Below are positions 12,935 to 25,822 of a stretch of 64,000 nucleotides of DNA, one piece after another; the stretch's first letter is position 1; each line of letters starts with the position of its first letter. Source of the DNA: Chenopodium formosanum (taxonomy: Eukaryota > Streptophyta > Magnoliopsida > Caryophyllales > Amaranthaceae); NCBI GenBank assembly GCA_024500155.1, contig CM044880.1, forward strand, positions 15,008,379 through 15,072,378, in the 5' to 3' direction. A program made the translations under genes and the position numbers. The notes below the pieces were generated by a model. It had not been told where the DNA came from. It saw only the letters and a list, made by a program, of their open reading frames with translations, and searched no databases.

Positions 12935-13262
12935 TGAGTGGGAGCAGCCACGGCTGGGTGGCAGAACCGCTCGTCGGTGGTCCACCGTGGCTGCTCCGGT
13001 GGTCGTCAGGGGCGGAGGGCAGCAGGTGACGGGTTCAGGGGAGGGGCAGTGGCTGAAACGTGCAACTGTTGCACGGTTCCAGCCACTGCTCCTGCTGGTT
13101 GGTGTGCTGGGCTGCTGCCTGGTGCGCCAGCCAGCGCTGCTGTGGCTGGGCAATCTGCCTGGCTGCGGCGGCCAGCTGCTGCGGTGGCTGGGCTCCAGCC
13201 TGGCTGCTGCGACGGCTGTGACGTGGCTGGGCAGCCTGTTCAGCCACGGCAGTCCCCTGTTT
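12935..13262. other. GC-rich, TGGCTGGG-rich patch in copia leader
   Basis: About 330 bp of strongly GC-rich sequence with repeated GGCTGGGC/GCTGCTG motifs inside AT-rich DNA. It is open in several frames on both strands, as expected of low-complexity GC-rich sequence, and no domain is recognisable. Confidence 0.6.
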
Positions 13263-16200
13263 CAGATTATAAATAAAATAAATTGATAAAAATAAAGTAT
13301 TTTAATTAATTTTGAATCATGGATTTAAATTTAATTAAGGATAATTGTTTAAAAAAGCTGTTTTTAAGGAGATAAATGAGCGATTCCAATTATGATTATT
13401 TGACTTGATTTAAATTAAGTGATTATCCATAATTTGATTTTTTAATCAAATTAAAATTAGATGGTTAACTAATGATTAGGATGAAATTTTTAAATTGGTT
13501 AAGATAATCCTAGAATATAAATGTGATTTATTTTCTTAGATTATATATTTATTTGATTTCATCTCATTCCTAATTTAAATATATGATATTTTAATTATGG
13601 GAATGAATAATATGGAAATATTATCTAATCGATCGTGTCCTAAAATATGTGATATTTTGAAATATACGTTGCCTTAATTAAGAATATCTGATATTTTAAT
13701 TTAGGCAAAGTATGCTATGTGATTTATTATGTGGCAATTGTATGTTATATATGATATATTATTATTGCTATAAATGACTAGTATGGCCCAAAGTTTAAAT
13801 TAGAAAATACGATCTGCGTATCGTTGTGTATTTTTGTAATTTAAATACGATATGCGTATCCTTAAGTATTTTTGTAATTTATTTTAATTATGAATTAGTT
13901 TAATTATTTAAATACTTAATTAATCCAAAGAAGAGCCCAAGATGAGAAGGCCCATGATGAAAATGGATGGAGATCCATGAAGAGTTCAAGGAGGTGCCTA
14001 ATCAAGCTTAGTTCTTAGGATTAGGCCGGGGTCATACTAGCTCATATTTAATTTTGTTCATGTTATTATTATTCTTAAAATGTTTATAAGGTTATTGAAT
14101 GTTGTTATCAAATGCACTAGAGTTCACTAATTTATAACAACATAATAAACTTAAGTCCCCCAAATATTGAGGCTCGCTTTTCCAAATATAAAGTACTTAT
14201 TAAACACTTGATTAATAGTAATGGGTCATGCCTCCGCAGGGCATTATTATTAATCTTGGGAGGTAAGGTGAAATTGCGAATTTTACACTCTTAATTTGGT
14301 CACCCTCAACAAAATCATCAAAAGCGTTTTGGATTTTGAAGCAAGGGGATAGTTGAACATGTGATGTTATCTATCCAACCAAGAGTTACAAGAAGTTGTA
14401 ATTAGTAAAGGAATTTACTTACCTTGAAAATGTAACCTTAAGGAAGGGTCTCCGTCCGCTTAATGCTACATAGGGATAGGATCTTGGAATCACATTATTC
14501 ATAAATATTGATTAATTTTCGTGTTATGTATATCTCCTCAATTGAAAGAAATATTGAGAAACGTTCTCAAAACTAAAAGAGTATCCGTAAACCATTATCC
14601 ATGCTTTGCTAAAAGGGTTTTAATGACTAAAGGAGTGTTAAAACCTATTTAATAATGTCACATGTCTAATTATAGCTTTCAAAAACTCAAAAAGTTTGAA
14701 TAATGGAATGGCTCCACCATTGACTCATTTTGAAAAACGCTTCAAGTGATTGGACTCGATGGAGAGGTACAAGACCTCTAAAGACAACATGAGTACGACT
14801 CACATGAAGAACCCAATATTTTATCTTGATCAATATGATTGAACATGGTGAATGACTTGGATTTTCATACTGTCAAATGTTGACTAATATAAGTGACATC
14901 ATTCATCACTTATTGCATGCGGTGTTAAATACAAGATTAAACTCCAACATGAATTGTGTTGAATGGTTTTGGCAAAATTATGTAAGATGCTTAAAGTAGT
15001 TGAGCATAGTATCATTTTGAGCTTGAAAGAAATGTTCTAGATGGTTCAAATGAGAAAGGGTTAAGAAGGATGGGGACGACAATAAAAGCCAAAGGATAAA
15101 GAAAAGACAAATAATTTGTCAATTCTTAATCTCAAGGCTACTAAACTGTCAAGTGCTATTATGAATAGCAAATGTTTAAAATGAGGACTAGCTCCAAGAA
15201 ATTGAAAACTACCCATAAATTACAGTTGGAAGGTAAAGAATGGAAATGTTCCACATCAAGTAGTCATAGAAATTGATTTAGCAAAAATCTACTTATTTGA
15301 CATGTGATGTCGAGATTAACTCTCTTATTGAAGAATGAGGTTGAGCCGAAGAGTTGAAACTTGGATAAGGGAAAAGTAAATCTACAATGTGAGAAACAAA
15401 TGTTGTTTTACATGTATGACTTTACATTTCACTTAACTATATATAGTTTAGCATTGACATAAATAATCGTTATTATATCCTTGCTATAATCAAACATCAT
15501 TCCATTGCATTTATCACTAAATGTCAAAGATTCAAAGCATCGAACAAATGTTATTCTATGCTTAGTTGAATCAAGGGATGTTTTGAAATGCTAAATAGGT
15601 TAAAGAGCTCTATATGTTAGATATAGATGAACCATTTCTATGTATGAATCACTTCTAGAAATGTCAATTTGATCAAAATACGAATACAATTGCATACGGA
15701 AGCTCCGAAGGGATGGACTTCTAACATCATAAGATTATGAATCCATTGATGCATGCAAATCTTATTGTAGTTTGATGATTGAAAAGTTTATCTTTTGGAG
15801 AAAAGGTGACGTGAACCCATGGTTGAATACATAACGATGTGATTAAGAAACCTAAGGTTCACAGGCTAGAGATGAACATGGACACTTCATTTGAATATGA
15901 TCACACATGCTTACATGAAGCATGAATCTGAAAATTTTGAAGGAGTTCGATAAGGTTCAAAAGAAGAATAAAAGAGACTTGGAAAACATTGCGATATGAT
16001 CGTAAAAGTTTAATTTTGAGTCAAATTGTTAACTTGGCAAGAATTCAAAAGCATTTACGATGTGATCGTAGTGATGAGCCACTGAGCCAAAACTTGATGA
16101 TCATCCCAAGGATTGTAAAATTAGTTTACAACCTACTCCAATAAGAGAAAATGTTTCTCAAATGGAGGAATTAAACTATATAAGATATAGCATATTTCAT

Positions 16201-17254
16201 GATGAACTGTACCTATCTTCCAAACAATAGTTCTAAAGATACACTTTTAAAATGAGCTTTTTACACTAATTACGACTGCGTCAAATCACAATGTAGATAA
16301 AACATAATATAAGATATGGATAAGAGAAGTCCTTATTTTGTTTTTCTACAAATTTAAGAATAAGAAACTTGTATTAAACTGTTTAATGCAATGCTGAATT
16401 CTAAACCTTAGTACAAGGGTACTACAACCACAAAATGTTCTGAGGACAAATTGTTTGTTGCTCTAATTGGTACATTTTTGAAAAAAGGTGTCATTTCTAA
16501 AAGGCAAGTGGGAGTAATTCTCGAAAAGGTCGAGAAGAGCAACATACCCTATGCTAAAAGACCCTTTTTCATAAGGCAAGTGGGAGTATAAGTCTCGAAG
16601 GTGTTCGAGAGAACCAACAAATGAGCATGATTCACACCATGTTAAAAAAACAACATGTGGTCTCATTAATGTAATGGGATATGTAACCATGTGTCAAGGG
16701 CCACATTCCATGTATACCCTTCCTATGTTGTTCTTCATTGAAAATAAGTTTTCACTTGTTGCGCATAAACCCACAAAGTCTAGTAAATCTAAGCCAGAGA
16801 AATAATAAGTTCGATGGTTAAGAAATTCTAAAATATTGATTTTTGAATGTAAGATTTGACGAGTCACAAAATAGCCTAGTACAATGAAAATCTAAAATGG
16901 TTTCCATGTCTAAAAAAAAAATTGAGTGTGAGACACTTGGTTGATTTGCATGAATTAGGAGAGAATCATTGAATGCAAAGAGTAGACAAGGAAGGAAAAA
17001 TGTTTTCTAAGCATTGATTAGTCACTAAAGGATTCAATGAATTCATAGTATTGACTATGGTGAAATCTTTCATTGCTAATATTGCTTATATCCATTCAGA
17101 TTCTTCTAGTGATTTAAACTCTATGTGATATGGTTGATGGAGTTCAAAACGCTTTCCTGAAATTGTTCATGAAAGAGAATGTGTATGTGATATACACATT
17201 AACGTTTTGAAGAACCAGGAAGTCCTAGAAATGCATGTAAGTTTCATAAGTCCA

Positions 17255-17460
17255 TTAGTGGATTGAAGTAAGCATCACGGAGCAAAATCTTCGATTTACT
17301 AAGTTAATCAAACTGGTTGATAGTCTTATAAATGAAGAAGCTTGTACATACAAGAATTTTAGTGGGAGCAATGCAGTCTTCTTGGTTTTGTATGTAGATG
17401 ACATACTTCTTACAAAATACGATGTTTCCATACTTGAATAGGTCAAGTAATGGATAATGA
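17255..17460 (+). pseudogene. Copia reverse transcriptase fragment
   Basis: Plus-strand reading around 17370-17420 shows FLVLYVDDILL, the Ty1/copia RT active-site motif YVDD. Just upstream is a degraded stretch ending in YKNFSGS, as in copia RT, and RNase H-like debris follows to about 17900. Stops and frameshifts surround it. Not functional. Confidence 0.75.
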
Positions 17461-18794
17461 ATTGTTATTGTATGAAAGACCTTGAAGGTTTAAATGAGTA
17501 CATCTTGGGAATCAAGATTTATTGAGATTGGTCTTGAAAGAGGATTGAACTTAATTGAGAAACTTATATAGATGAGGTTCTCTCTAGGTTCAATCATGAA
17601 AAACTCCAAAAGAGGTTTCACTCCCATGTGGCATAGCACATTGCTTATCAAGACTCAGTGCAAAGCAAAGACTGATGAAATTTAGCGAATGAGTGACATT
17701 CCCTGTGCATTTGCAAAGGATTCGTCATAAAGGCTACGCATTATACTCATTAGATGCATGTATGCAATTTTCAATCGAATTCTGATATGTGATATTGGAA
17801 ATTATAGAATTAAGAGTTTTCTGAAGTACTTGGAGAAGAACAAAAGACAACGTCTAAGTATATGGAGATAAACTATCATAAAAGAAAAGGTCACAAAGCT
17901 CATATGGATGAGAATGTCTCAAAATTTGTTAACTAAACTATTTCAGAAGCCTAAATATGAAAGTCATATTAGGTTCAATAGAAATTGAACATATTAGATG
18001 GCTTTGATTGTGTATTGGACACAGTTGCAAAACTATCAATTGTGTTCTCCCTATGTTTATCAATGTGAAACAAAGTTTCATACTTATTTAATCATGGTTT
18101 AGTATTAAATAAAATGTCCAATATATTTTATGAATTTCAATGGGTTTGTCAAATGCGTGATTTGATGAATGAAACCCCATAAGTGAACTGAATTCATGGA
18201 ATATTTAAGTTCCTAATCCAAGTCGTTAAACTGGACATAAACGACTTATTGAAAAGGAATAGCATATAAGATTGATTGATAGCGCAGTTTCATGGGCTAT
18301 GGGAACATAGAGATGTTCAATCAATTATATGGATTTGTATGGTTGATACAGATCGAACTGACCTACTTAGAAATTCTAAAACTTCGCAAATTATATTAGT
18401 GGATTCCTTAGACATGAGTGGAACACTACTCAATTCAATGATTAGTGTAACCTTGATGTTGTCAAACGTCATGCCGTAAAAGGGGACTATAAAGGCGACA
18501 CTCGGGTTGCGCTAAAAGTTGAGTGGGAGTTTTGGTTGCCACAAGATTGAATAGGTCCTCCTATATTAGATAGGATGGGTGTCTTGGCCTCTTGAAGAGT
18601 AAGGATTGGAAATGCATGGCCGTGCTCAAATGGATTACTACATAATCATTTGTTTAGCAATTCGAACTCGGATTTCAAGAAATAATTTGAACGCTAGTAT
18701 GGATGACATAGAGATGTAATCATACTATCAAATTGGACACTAAGAGACTTAAGGAATTTGAAGATTGCACGCTTGTCTCAGACAAGTGGGAGAT

Positions 18795-19441
18795 TGAAGG
18801 AAATGTGTCCTCGACTCTCGTGCAATTACTAATATAATATGGATCGTATTATGGAGATAGTAAGTTCATTTAGTTGGGTCGTCTTTACGTCTTGCTAGAG
18901 ACCAATATTGATCATTGGGTTAAACCAGAAATGCCAACTAAATGGATCCTATGAGGTCACACGTTACAGTGTTAGGTCGAACATGAATACCGAGTCCAAA
19001 AGTTGGGCTTAGTGAATGACTGGCCATAAGGAGTAAGATAGGAATAATAAGTCTTGCCCTAATTAGATAATATGATTATTTATAATAAAGGGCTTGGGGA
19101 AAAATAAAAACAGACGTTCATCTCTCAAAAAGAAACAACGTAATATTTTTCCCTTCCTCTCTCTCTACAACCGGTTAGAAGTTCTCCATAGAAGAGGAGA
19201 TTAATCTCTCCCGTCCAACTAGCATTGGTGGAGATCGATCTACACTTGTGGACCAATATTAGAGGAGCAACAATTGGGGATCTAATCTCCGCAAGAAGGT
19301 AGAATAAAGCTTGGGAATTCACGCATCAAAGGTTAATTCTAAACTATTATGTGATCCTTTATTTGTATATGCATGAGATCTTGTTTAGGTGCGTATGAAT
19401 GAGATTCATGAAATTCCGCTTAAAGTACCTAAAACCCTACA
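18795..19441 (+). repeat. 3' LTR of the copia element
   Basis: TGAAGGAAATGTG .. CCCTACA, 647 bp, preceded by the polypurine tract at 18780-18794. Confidence 0.9.
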
Positions 19442-19857
19442 TGCACTGTCCTTGCTTCCTACACCCTTCGTCGGCACTACTCTGCCCCTCGCCGGCCTCC
19501 ATACAGCTCTCCGTCCCCTCCCCCGAAAAACCTCCATCAGCCCTGAAAAACCATAGAACCCATTCTCACTTGCCATAAAACTCATTGGCCTCCTTTCTCC
19601 ACCCTCGAAACCCTGGGTAGAGCTGTGTGGGGGTGGGCGAAGGGAGGCAAATAGTGAGAGGTGCGGTAAGTGGTTTGGTGGCTGGAAAAGGTGAAAAGTG
19701 AAGGTTTCAGGTGGTTGTGTGGTGGTGGGACTGGTAAGCCTCATTCCCTTTAATTTTAAAACAAACAGCGTAGAAAATTTAAGGTATTTTCATTCCATTT
19801 CTTGTCTTTTCCTTTGTTCATTCCATTTCGATTACCCCGTAAGAACCAAACGGCCCC

Positions 19858-20467
19858 TTGATACATTATTTATCTTTAATACTTGTCAAAAAAAAAAAAA
19901 ATCTTCAATAAGCTATAAATATTTTTAATTATGTGTCATTTATGTTAGATGTTCAAAATAGGCATTAAATAATTATTTCCCACATATTTAAGTTTTCTAA
20001 TTTTATATTGTAATAAAATTCTAAATTTGGTCCAAACCGGTGTTATCTGAGTTTTGAATTGGTTTTCTTATCAATCCAATTCAAGTTCAGTGCATCTTTT
20101 AGCATTAATGAAAATGTGCTCTTTTTTTTTTTTTTCGTCAGCCTTATAGGTAAGCAAAAAACTATTTCGGTCTTCAAGTCTTAAATTTTCAATTTTGTAA
20201 CGCCGATCTGATTCGATGTGTATTACTCAATTCAAGACCATCAAGAAATGAGTTTGATCGAATTCTTACAGCATATCTTTAACTACTCCAAACCTTATGA
20301 TTATGTTTTTACATTCAACTCAAATATATTACAGAGTGTATACCTTTTTTTTTTTTAAAAAAAAAAACCAAACTCGAGGGTGTATACTTTTTTTTGCATT
20401 AGGTAATTAGCTAATTTTTCATTACTTAAAACTATTTCAATAAACCATATATAATACAATACGTGAG
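19858..20467. other. No gene seen
   Basis: AT-rich spacer with T and A runs (for example near 20115-20135 and 20346-20368). Nothing coding recognised. Confidence 0.7.
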
Positions 20468-20635
20468 TAAGGGCCTATTCTGATTTACTTAATTAAGCTG
20501 AACTGAATTGAACTGATTGGAGCTGAATTGAACTGAATTGTTTATGAGAGAAGTGAATTAGGAACTGAAGTGAACTGAAATGATTGGAGACAAACTGAAC
20601 TAAACTGAAATTCAGCTGAAAAGAACAGACCCTAA
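20468..20635 (+). repeat. CTGAAC-type MITE, copy 5
   Basis: Starts AAGGGCCTATTCTG and ends AAGAACAGACCCT; contains the TTTATGAGAGAAG core. Confidence 0.75.
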
Positions 20636-21605
20636 TTTGATTCAAAACAACACAATGCTCCTTTAAGCTATACACTAGTTCCTTGACCTTCTTCTATTAA
20701 AGTCGATCTCAAGTCAAATAACTACCAAATCAACTGTCAAAGTACTCAAGTTAGTTTGTGCACAACCTTGAAAATAATCCGTACTCCTAGATCATAGCAT
20801 GAAATTGAGGCAACACTTCCCAAATTCCAATCAAGCCATATCAATGTGGTCAGAAGTGATACGTCTATTTAACATCTCCACTATATCTTCTTTTTGGCTC
20901 ATAATCTATAATATTATCAAAGATAACATACTTGTATTAATTAGTAGGCCTTTTTCTTTATTTTTAACTTAATTTAAGGCGTAATTCAAGCTTAGAGATT
21001 ATTGTGCTTAATATTGCAACTAGTGCTCACTAATTTGTCTTTTTGTCACCCAAAATATGGAAAAATTAGCCTGAAATTAAACAAAGTGGAAAAAGAGTAA
21101 GAAATTCTGACAAATTATCGACGACTTCTACCTCTCAAAATTGACCAAATTAAAAAAAGACGATAATTTGGTCAGCTTTCCTTTTACCTGCTTTTCTTTG
21201 TGACATTTCTTTGGTCGGAAATGCTTGACATGGTACATGTACTTATGTACATCAATCCAAATACCTACTCAATTTATTACTTGTAACATTTTTTTTAACA
21301 AAGATTAAATTTTATTTAAAATCTATTTAACTACATGTACAACAGTACAACAACGAGAATTGTTAATTTGGGTTAATAGGTTGAGTTCGGGGTCAGGTTG
21401 TTTTTAAAAAATTATTTAAAATAGTATAGAAACTTAATATCAATACACAAAAGGATAAATGGGCCATATCATATTGAGTTCAGGTCATTTGGTCGGGTTC
21501 AGATTTCTCTCAGCAACTTCGGGTTAAATTCAATTCAGTTTGAATTGGGTTATCAAGTTGGGTTAGAAATTAACAACTATAACAAGTAAACAAAAATAAG
21601 TTGGA
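20636..21605. other. No gene seen
   Basis: AT-rich spacer; part after 21360 has degenerate GGGTT-type low-complexity sequence. No coding family recognised. Confidence 0.7.
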
Positions 21606-21768
21606 TTAAGGGTCTGTTCTGATTTGCTGAACTGAACTGAACTGATTGGAGCTGAATTGACGAATTGAACTGAATAGAGCTGAAATGAATTATTTATGAG
21701 AGAAGAAAATTAGAAACTGAATTAATTTGAACTGAACTGAAATTAAGCTGAAGAGAACAGGTCTTTAT
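21606..21768 (+). repeat. CTGAAC-type MITE, copy 6
   Basis: Starts AAGGGTCTGTTCTG and ends AGAGAACAGGTCTTT, flanked by TTA/TTA-like trinucleotides, which hints at a Tourist/PIF-like target site; contains the shared core. Confidence 0.75.
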
Positions 21769-23598
21769 TATTCTAATAGGTAAAAGAAAGATAATTTTAT
21801 AAGTTGGTTCAATTACACACTGACTACCGACTACCGAGTAGCTATGTAAACATTGTAACAATGCAAAAATTCATCGATTGATAAAAAGTAACGCACTCCT
21901 GAGCTTTCTTTCGACTTTTAGTTTACTCACCTATCAAGGAAGTTGCTTTAGATTTCTCAACTTTTGGTTACTCACCAATCAAGTAAATTACCAGACTTTT
22001 AGGATACTACAATTCTTGCATTTCTAGAGTAATGAGCTTATCAAGTAGGGCTTGAACCAGGTAGAAATATGTTGAGTATTGAAATCCTGTATCTTGCATA
22101 AATTTTGTCTAATCATTTTGTTGTATCCACTTTTGTGTGTATTTTTGTTTGGTTCTGATAAATTTAAGGCCAATGACCATGTTAAAGGTATCCATAATTA
22201 GGGCTTGGCTAGACAAATAATAATAATTTTAAAAAAAAAATTGTTAATTTATCAGATTGGACTAATCAACCACTCTCAAAACCATGATTTGAGCATGGCT
22301 TTTACATGCCTAGGCATTGCTTTGATCAATTTATTTTATTGTAATTTTACAAGCTAAATTATGCACAAAAATTTACTAGGAGTTATTGAACCAAAAGAAG
22401 GAAAAAAAAAAAAAAAGCCACCTTAACTTGTCTTCGATCAAAACTTGGATTAGGGTTTTATACTTTTGATATGTGACTTAAAAGCGATGCACAAAAAATA
22501 TGACATAGAGGGCTTTTAAGGCAAATCAATCTTACTTGTAAAAAGATTTCTAGTATGGTATGATAAAGAGGACTCAATAATTGAACACTTTCATAAGTAG
22601 TAGAATTTGTATTAGTATTTAGTAAGCTTTTTTTTTTTTTTTTTTTTTGAGGCATAGTATTTAGTAAGCTATAAGCTAATTAATTATCTAATTTTTGTTC
22701 TTCTGATACTTGCGCATAAAATTTTTATAATTGTAGCAATTCCTAATTTATGATAATAATCCCACATTGTAATCAACCCTAGTATTTGTAATACGCAATC
22801 AATTTTTAATTCATCGATCGGAACTAGAATTTCGTACAATGTACAGTGTAAGTGTAAGTTTCCCTGCAAAATTAAACTTCCATCATATGGCCTTTTGCTT
22901 CTTGTTAAAATAATAATTTACAAAATTAATTAACTATCATCAATTTTTTTTAACAGATGCATCCAAATCTATCATTAACTAGTAATGAAAAGAATTAATA
23001 AGTAATGTAATTAAAAACAGCACATAACCAGCTACTATAAGATACTAATGGAATCTACCCATAACATGGCAAGTCTTAATTAAGTGCATGATATGATAAT
23101 AATATTAAGTCACAGTTGCAAGTGTGTTAATTATTTGTTTTATATTTTCTCTCTCTAAATGTAGCACATGATAAGATGGTAGAAAGAGTAATGTGCACTA
23201 CTTAAAAACAAAAGCATATATTAAAATAAATATGACTCAATAATTGTTATTATTATTATATGTAGCATGTATATTTATAACTATTATATATGTATAATAA
23301 TAGAGTATGTAGTAGATCATGATTCATGAGTGAGCAAGTGACATATATAGGCAGAATCGTTGCGGCCTAAATCTGGTGATCCACAATTTCAATCAATTGT
23401 GGAAGAATTAGAGTGTGATCACATGAGAAACAGCGTGCCTTCACTCATGAAAATAAAAAGGTTCTTCTTTCCTATACTGCTGGCTCATGTGGAGCCTACT
23501 TACGCTTCATTCCATATAGGTTTTACACATCGGGATTATCTCGTATTTCCTTCGTTTATTTTTAGTTGTTTCAATTTGATTGTGTATGCTTGCTATGT
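21769..23598. other. No gene seen
   Basis: AT-rich spacer with a long T run at about 22628-22648. Short open frames lack any recognised family. Confidence 0.7.
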
Positions 23599-23669
23599 TA
23601 GGGTCCGTTCTCTTCAACTTTACTTCACTTCATGCAATTCATTTCAGTCAATTATAACAGGCCCTTAAT
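23599..23669 (-). repeat. CTGAAC-type MITE, copy 7, deletion form
   Basis: Only about 70 bp: left end AGGGTCCGTTCTC and right end ACAGGCCCTTAA are kept but the middle is missing. Confidence 0.55.
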
Positions 23670-24218
23670 CTGTAATTTCGAGCTTATATATGTACGTGTA
23701 ATTGTTTAAAATATGAAGATTAATAAATTGAACAACCCTAATGATGAGATCTAGCATAACATTGGCTATGCAATTTAATTTGATCTGGTATGTTTTTTTG
23801 ATATAATTATTGTTAATGGAATGAAATGAGATGTTGTTAGACTTATATTATGTGTACTTTATAAATAGTACTCCTATGATTTTCACTATTATAGAATTAA
23901 ATATATTGAGGGTTAGAGGTAAGTTTTGATCTGTTTCGTTCGATAATTTGTACCAGTGTGGTTTAATTGATCTAATACGGAGTATGATCATTATTTCTAA
24001 AACAAGAAAAAAAAAATTCTTAAATAAGTATCGAACATAATCCAAGTTTTTGGTACAAACTACGATCAATAGTTTAAGAAAAGTAAATGAATAGTGTCAA
24101 AATTTTAAGTGAATGAAACCACTACAGAATTAGACAAATTAAAATATTTTTTTTCAAAATAAATACATTATACAAGTACAATAATTTGTCACTTTGTAAT
24201 ACATTACTATAAAGTAAT

Positions 24219-24397
24219 TAATAGAGAATATCCATAAAATATTCTCATCTTAGGTTTAGGATATATTTTATATAAGATTATCTTTGATATCTGTACATAT
24301 CTTATGTTGTCTAATATGATTAGGTTTCTCATTGTAACCCTATAAATATTGATAAATGGAAATCACTCTAATCAGGAGTTTTCCCGAATATCTAACA
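24219..24397 (+). mobile_element. Small solo LTR, probably copia
   Basis: 179 bp ending ATCTAACA, flanked on both sides by GTAAT (24214-24218 and 24398-24402). It contains CCTATAAATA (about 24340), an LTR-type TATA box. The left end reads TA instead of TG, one change from canonical. Confidence 0.6.
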
Positions 24398-24516
24398 GTA
24401 ATAAATATTAGGTGCATTTCAAATAAATTGGGGCTTTAATTTTAGTTTTTTTACTTATTTTCTTGAATATGTTTTTCCAATTAAATACCACTATTCATTA
24501 AGCAAAATGCAAACAT

Positions 24517-24580
24517 TAGCTTACTAGGTAAAGTTCTTACTACTTAGCTAGGTTTCAAGGCTTGGAGTTCGAAATCTTGT
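24517..24580 (+). repeat. tRNA-like SINE fragment
   Basis: A-box-like TAGCTTACTAGG (24517-24528) and B-box-like GGAGTTCGAAATC (24564-24576) with SINE-type spacing. Degenerate; not a tRNA. Confidence 0.4.
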
Positions 24581-24668
24581 CGAGTAATGGGGAAAACTAT
24601 TAAATATTAAAATCTTAAGTACCCGACTTGCATATATTGAACCAAAAAAATTCGAAATCGTTAAAGTT

Positions 24669-24801
24669 TAGGGCTGGTTTACATTTACTGAACTGAAATG
24701 AACAGAGCTAATTGAAGCTGAATTAAACTAAACTGAATATTTATGAGAGAAGAAAATTAGGAACTGAACTGAACTGAAATTAAGCTAATATGAATAGGCC
24801 T
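24669..24801 (+). repeat. CTGAAC-type MITE, copy 8
   Basis: Starts AGGGCTGGTTTAC and ends GAATAGGCCTAG; core TTTATGAGAGAAGAAAATTA present. Confidence 0.7.
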
Positions 24802-24851
24802 AGTCTAAATCATTCTTTTTATCCAAATTAAATATGATCTTTTTTAAAATA

Positions 24852-24946
24852 CTATCTTCGTTTTTTATTATTTGTAGTAATTTAACATTAAATAGAGAGA
24901 AAAAATATCTAATCTGTTGCAAATAATATAAAACAAAGATACAGAG
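24852..24946. repeat. Stowaway-like MITE
   Basis: About 95 bp between TA dinucleotides (24850-24851, 24947-24948), with inverted ends containing TTTTATTATTTG and CAAATAATATAAAA. Confidence 0.55.
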
Positions 24947-25822
24947 TAGTAAATAAACTTAATTATTAGAAAATCAATTATTGCACATTTATGCAACATG
25001 TACTGTATATGCTAGACTCCTAGATCTTATCAATCAATGTTGATGGCGAAGTCCTATTGGTAGTAATCCAGAGTTGCGGACCCAACCTATTGGCGTTTTG
25101 TCTAATTTGCCATGAAAGACATGATTGACCTTCACAACTTTCTGAGGTCAGATGTTTGTATACACTCGTCTCCTCTAATCTGTAACGTTGCCCTACTAAA
25201 AAAAAGATCCAAATACTAGGCAATTTCCTCTCCAAACTAAAACTAAAACAAAAACAAATAAAATAAAATTACTATTCCAATTTAAATTAGATATGTAGTA
25301 TTGTATTGGTAAAAAATTTACTATGAATTATAATTATGGTTGATTATTCACCTATTGATTGTCAATGCAGTGCTTATTGGGGTTGTATTTGATAGGAAAA
25401 CAGTATGTTTGATCTCCCGAAACAACAATTCTGATAGGACAGAACCTTATCAATCACTCAAAATTAAACCCCGAATTCAAATTAATCCAAAGAGAAGAAT
25501 TGGGTGAAACAATAAAAAAAAAAAAAAAAAAAAGGTTGATTATTCCATGAAATCAATGATGATTGATGAATGGTGGTTTCAAAAGCACTATGCACAATGC
25601 ACGTAGTCCCTCAATTTACAAATGATTTTGAATTAATTGAAGTTGGAGTTAAAATTTTATCATAATAATTTTCCAACGACTGTCATAAGCCATATAATAA
25701 GAAACATGCACGAAATATATGATGACAAAATAACTAGGAATTGTACGAAGTTGAAAGTTTTCAGCCCAAATGTTGTTTGGGCGAACATAGGAGTGCCGGA
25801 AGATTTATTGTTTCTTATTTTT

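Larger units (their letters stand above)
11757..19441 (+). mobile_element. Ty1/copia LTR retrotransposon, decayed
   Basis: Two LTRs of about 645 bp (11757-12398 and 18795-19441), PBS TGGTATCAG (12400-12408, initiator Met tRNA type) directly after the 5' LTR, and a purine tract GACAAGTGGGAGAT before the 3' LTR. Flanks CGCAC (11752-11756) and TGCAC (19442-19446) match as a 5-bp target duplication with one C/T change. The 5' LTR also starts CG for TG. LTRs differ by scattered substitutions and small indels. The interior keeps only fragments of coding sequence, so the element is dead. Confidence 0.9.
11521..19857. mobile_element. Old TIR element split by a copia insertion
   Basis: The flanks of the copia element carry facing ends: GTCATTTGGTTGG at 11523 and AACCAAACGGCCCC ending at 19857 (reverse complement GGGGCCGTTTGGTT). 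Both sides also share CCTCATTCCCTTTA (about 11570 and 19739). Without the copia insert the host element would be about 650 bp. Superfamily and target duplication are not clear. Confidence 0.45.

Noticed and set aside
12926..13286. Several overlapping open frames of 70-112 codons in the GC-rich patch
   Set aside because: Open on both strands because of GC-rich repeats; no domain, and it lies in a dead copia leader.
25020..25235. 71-codon minus-strand open frame
   Set aside because: No recognisable family and no intact neighbours; could be a retroelement scrap but cannot be supported.
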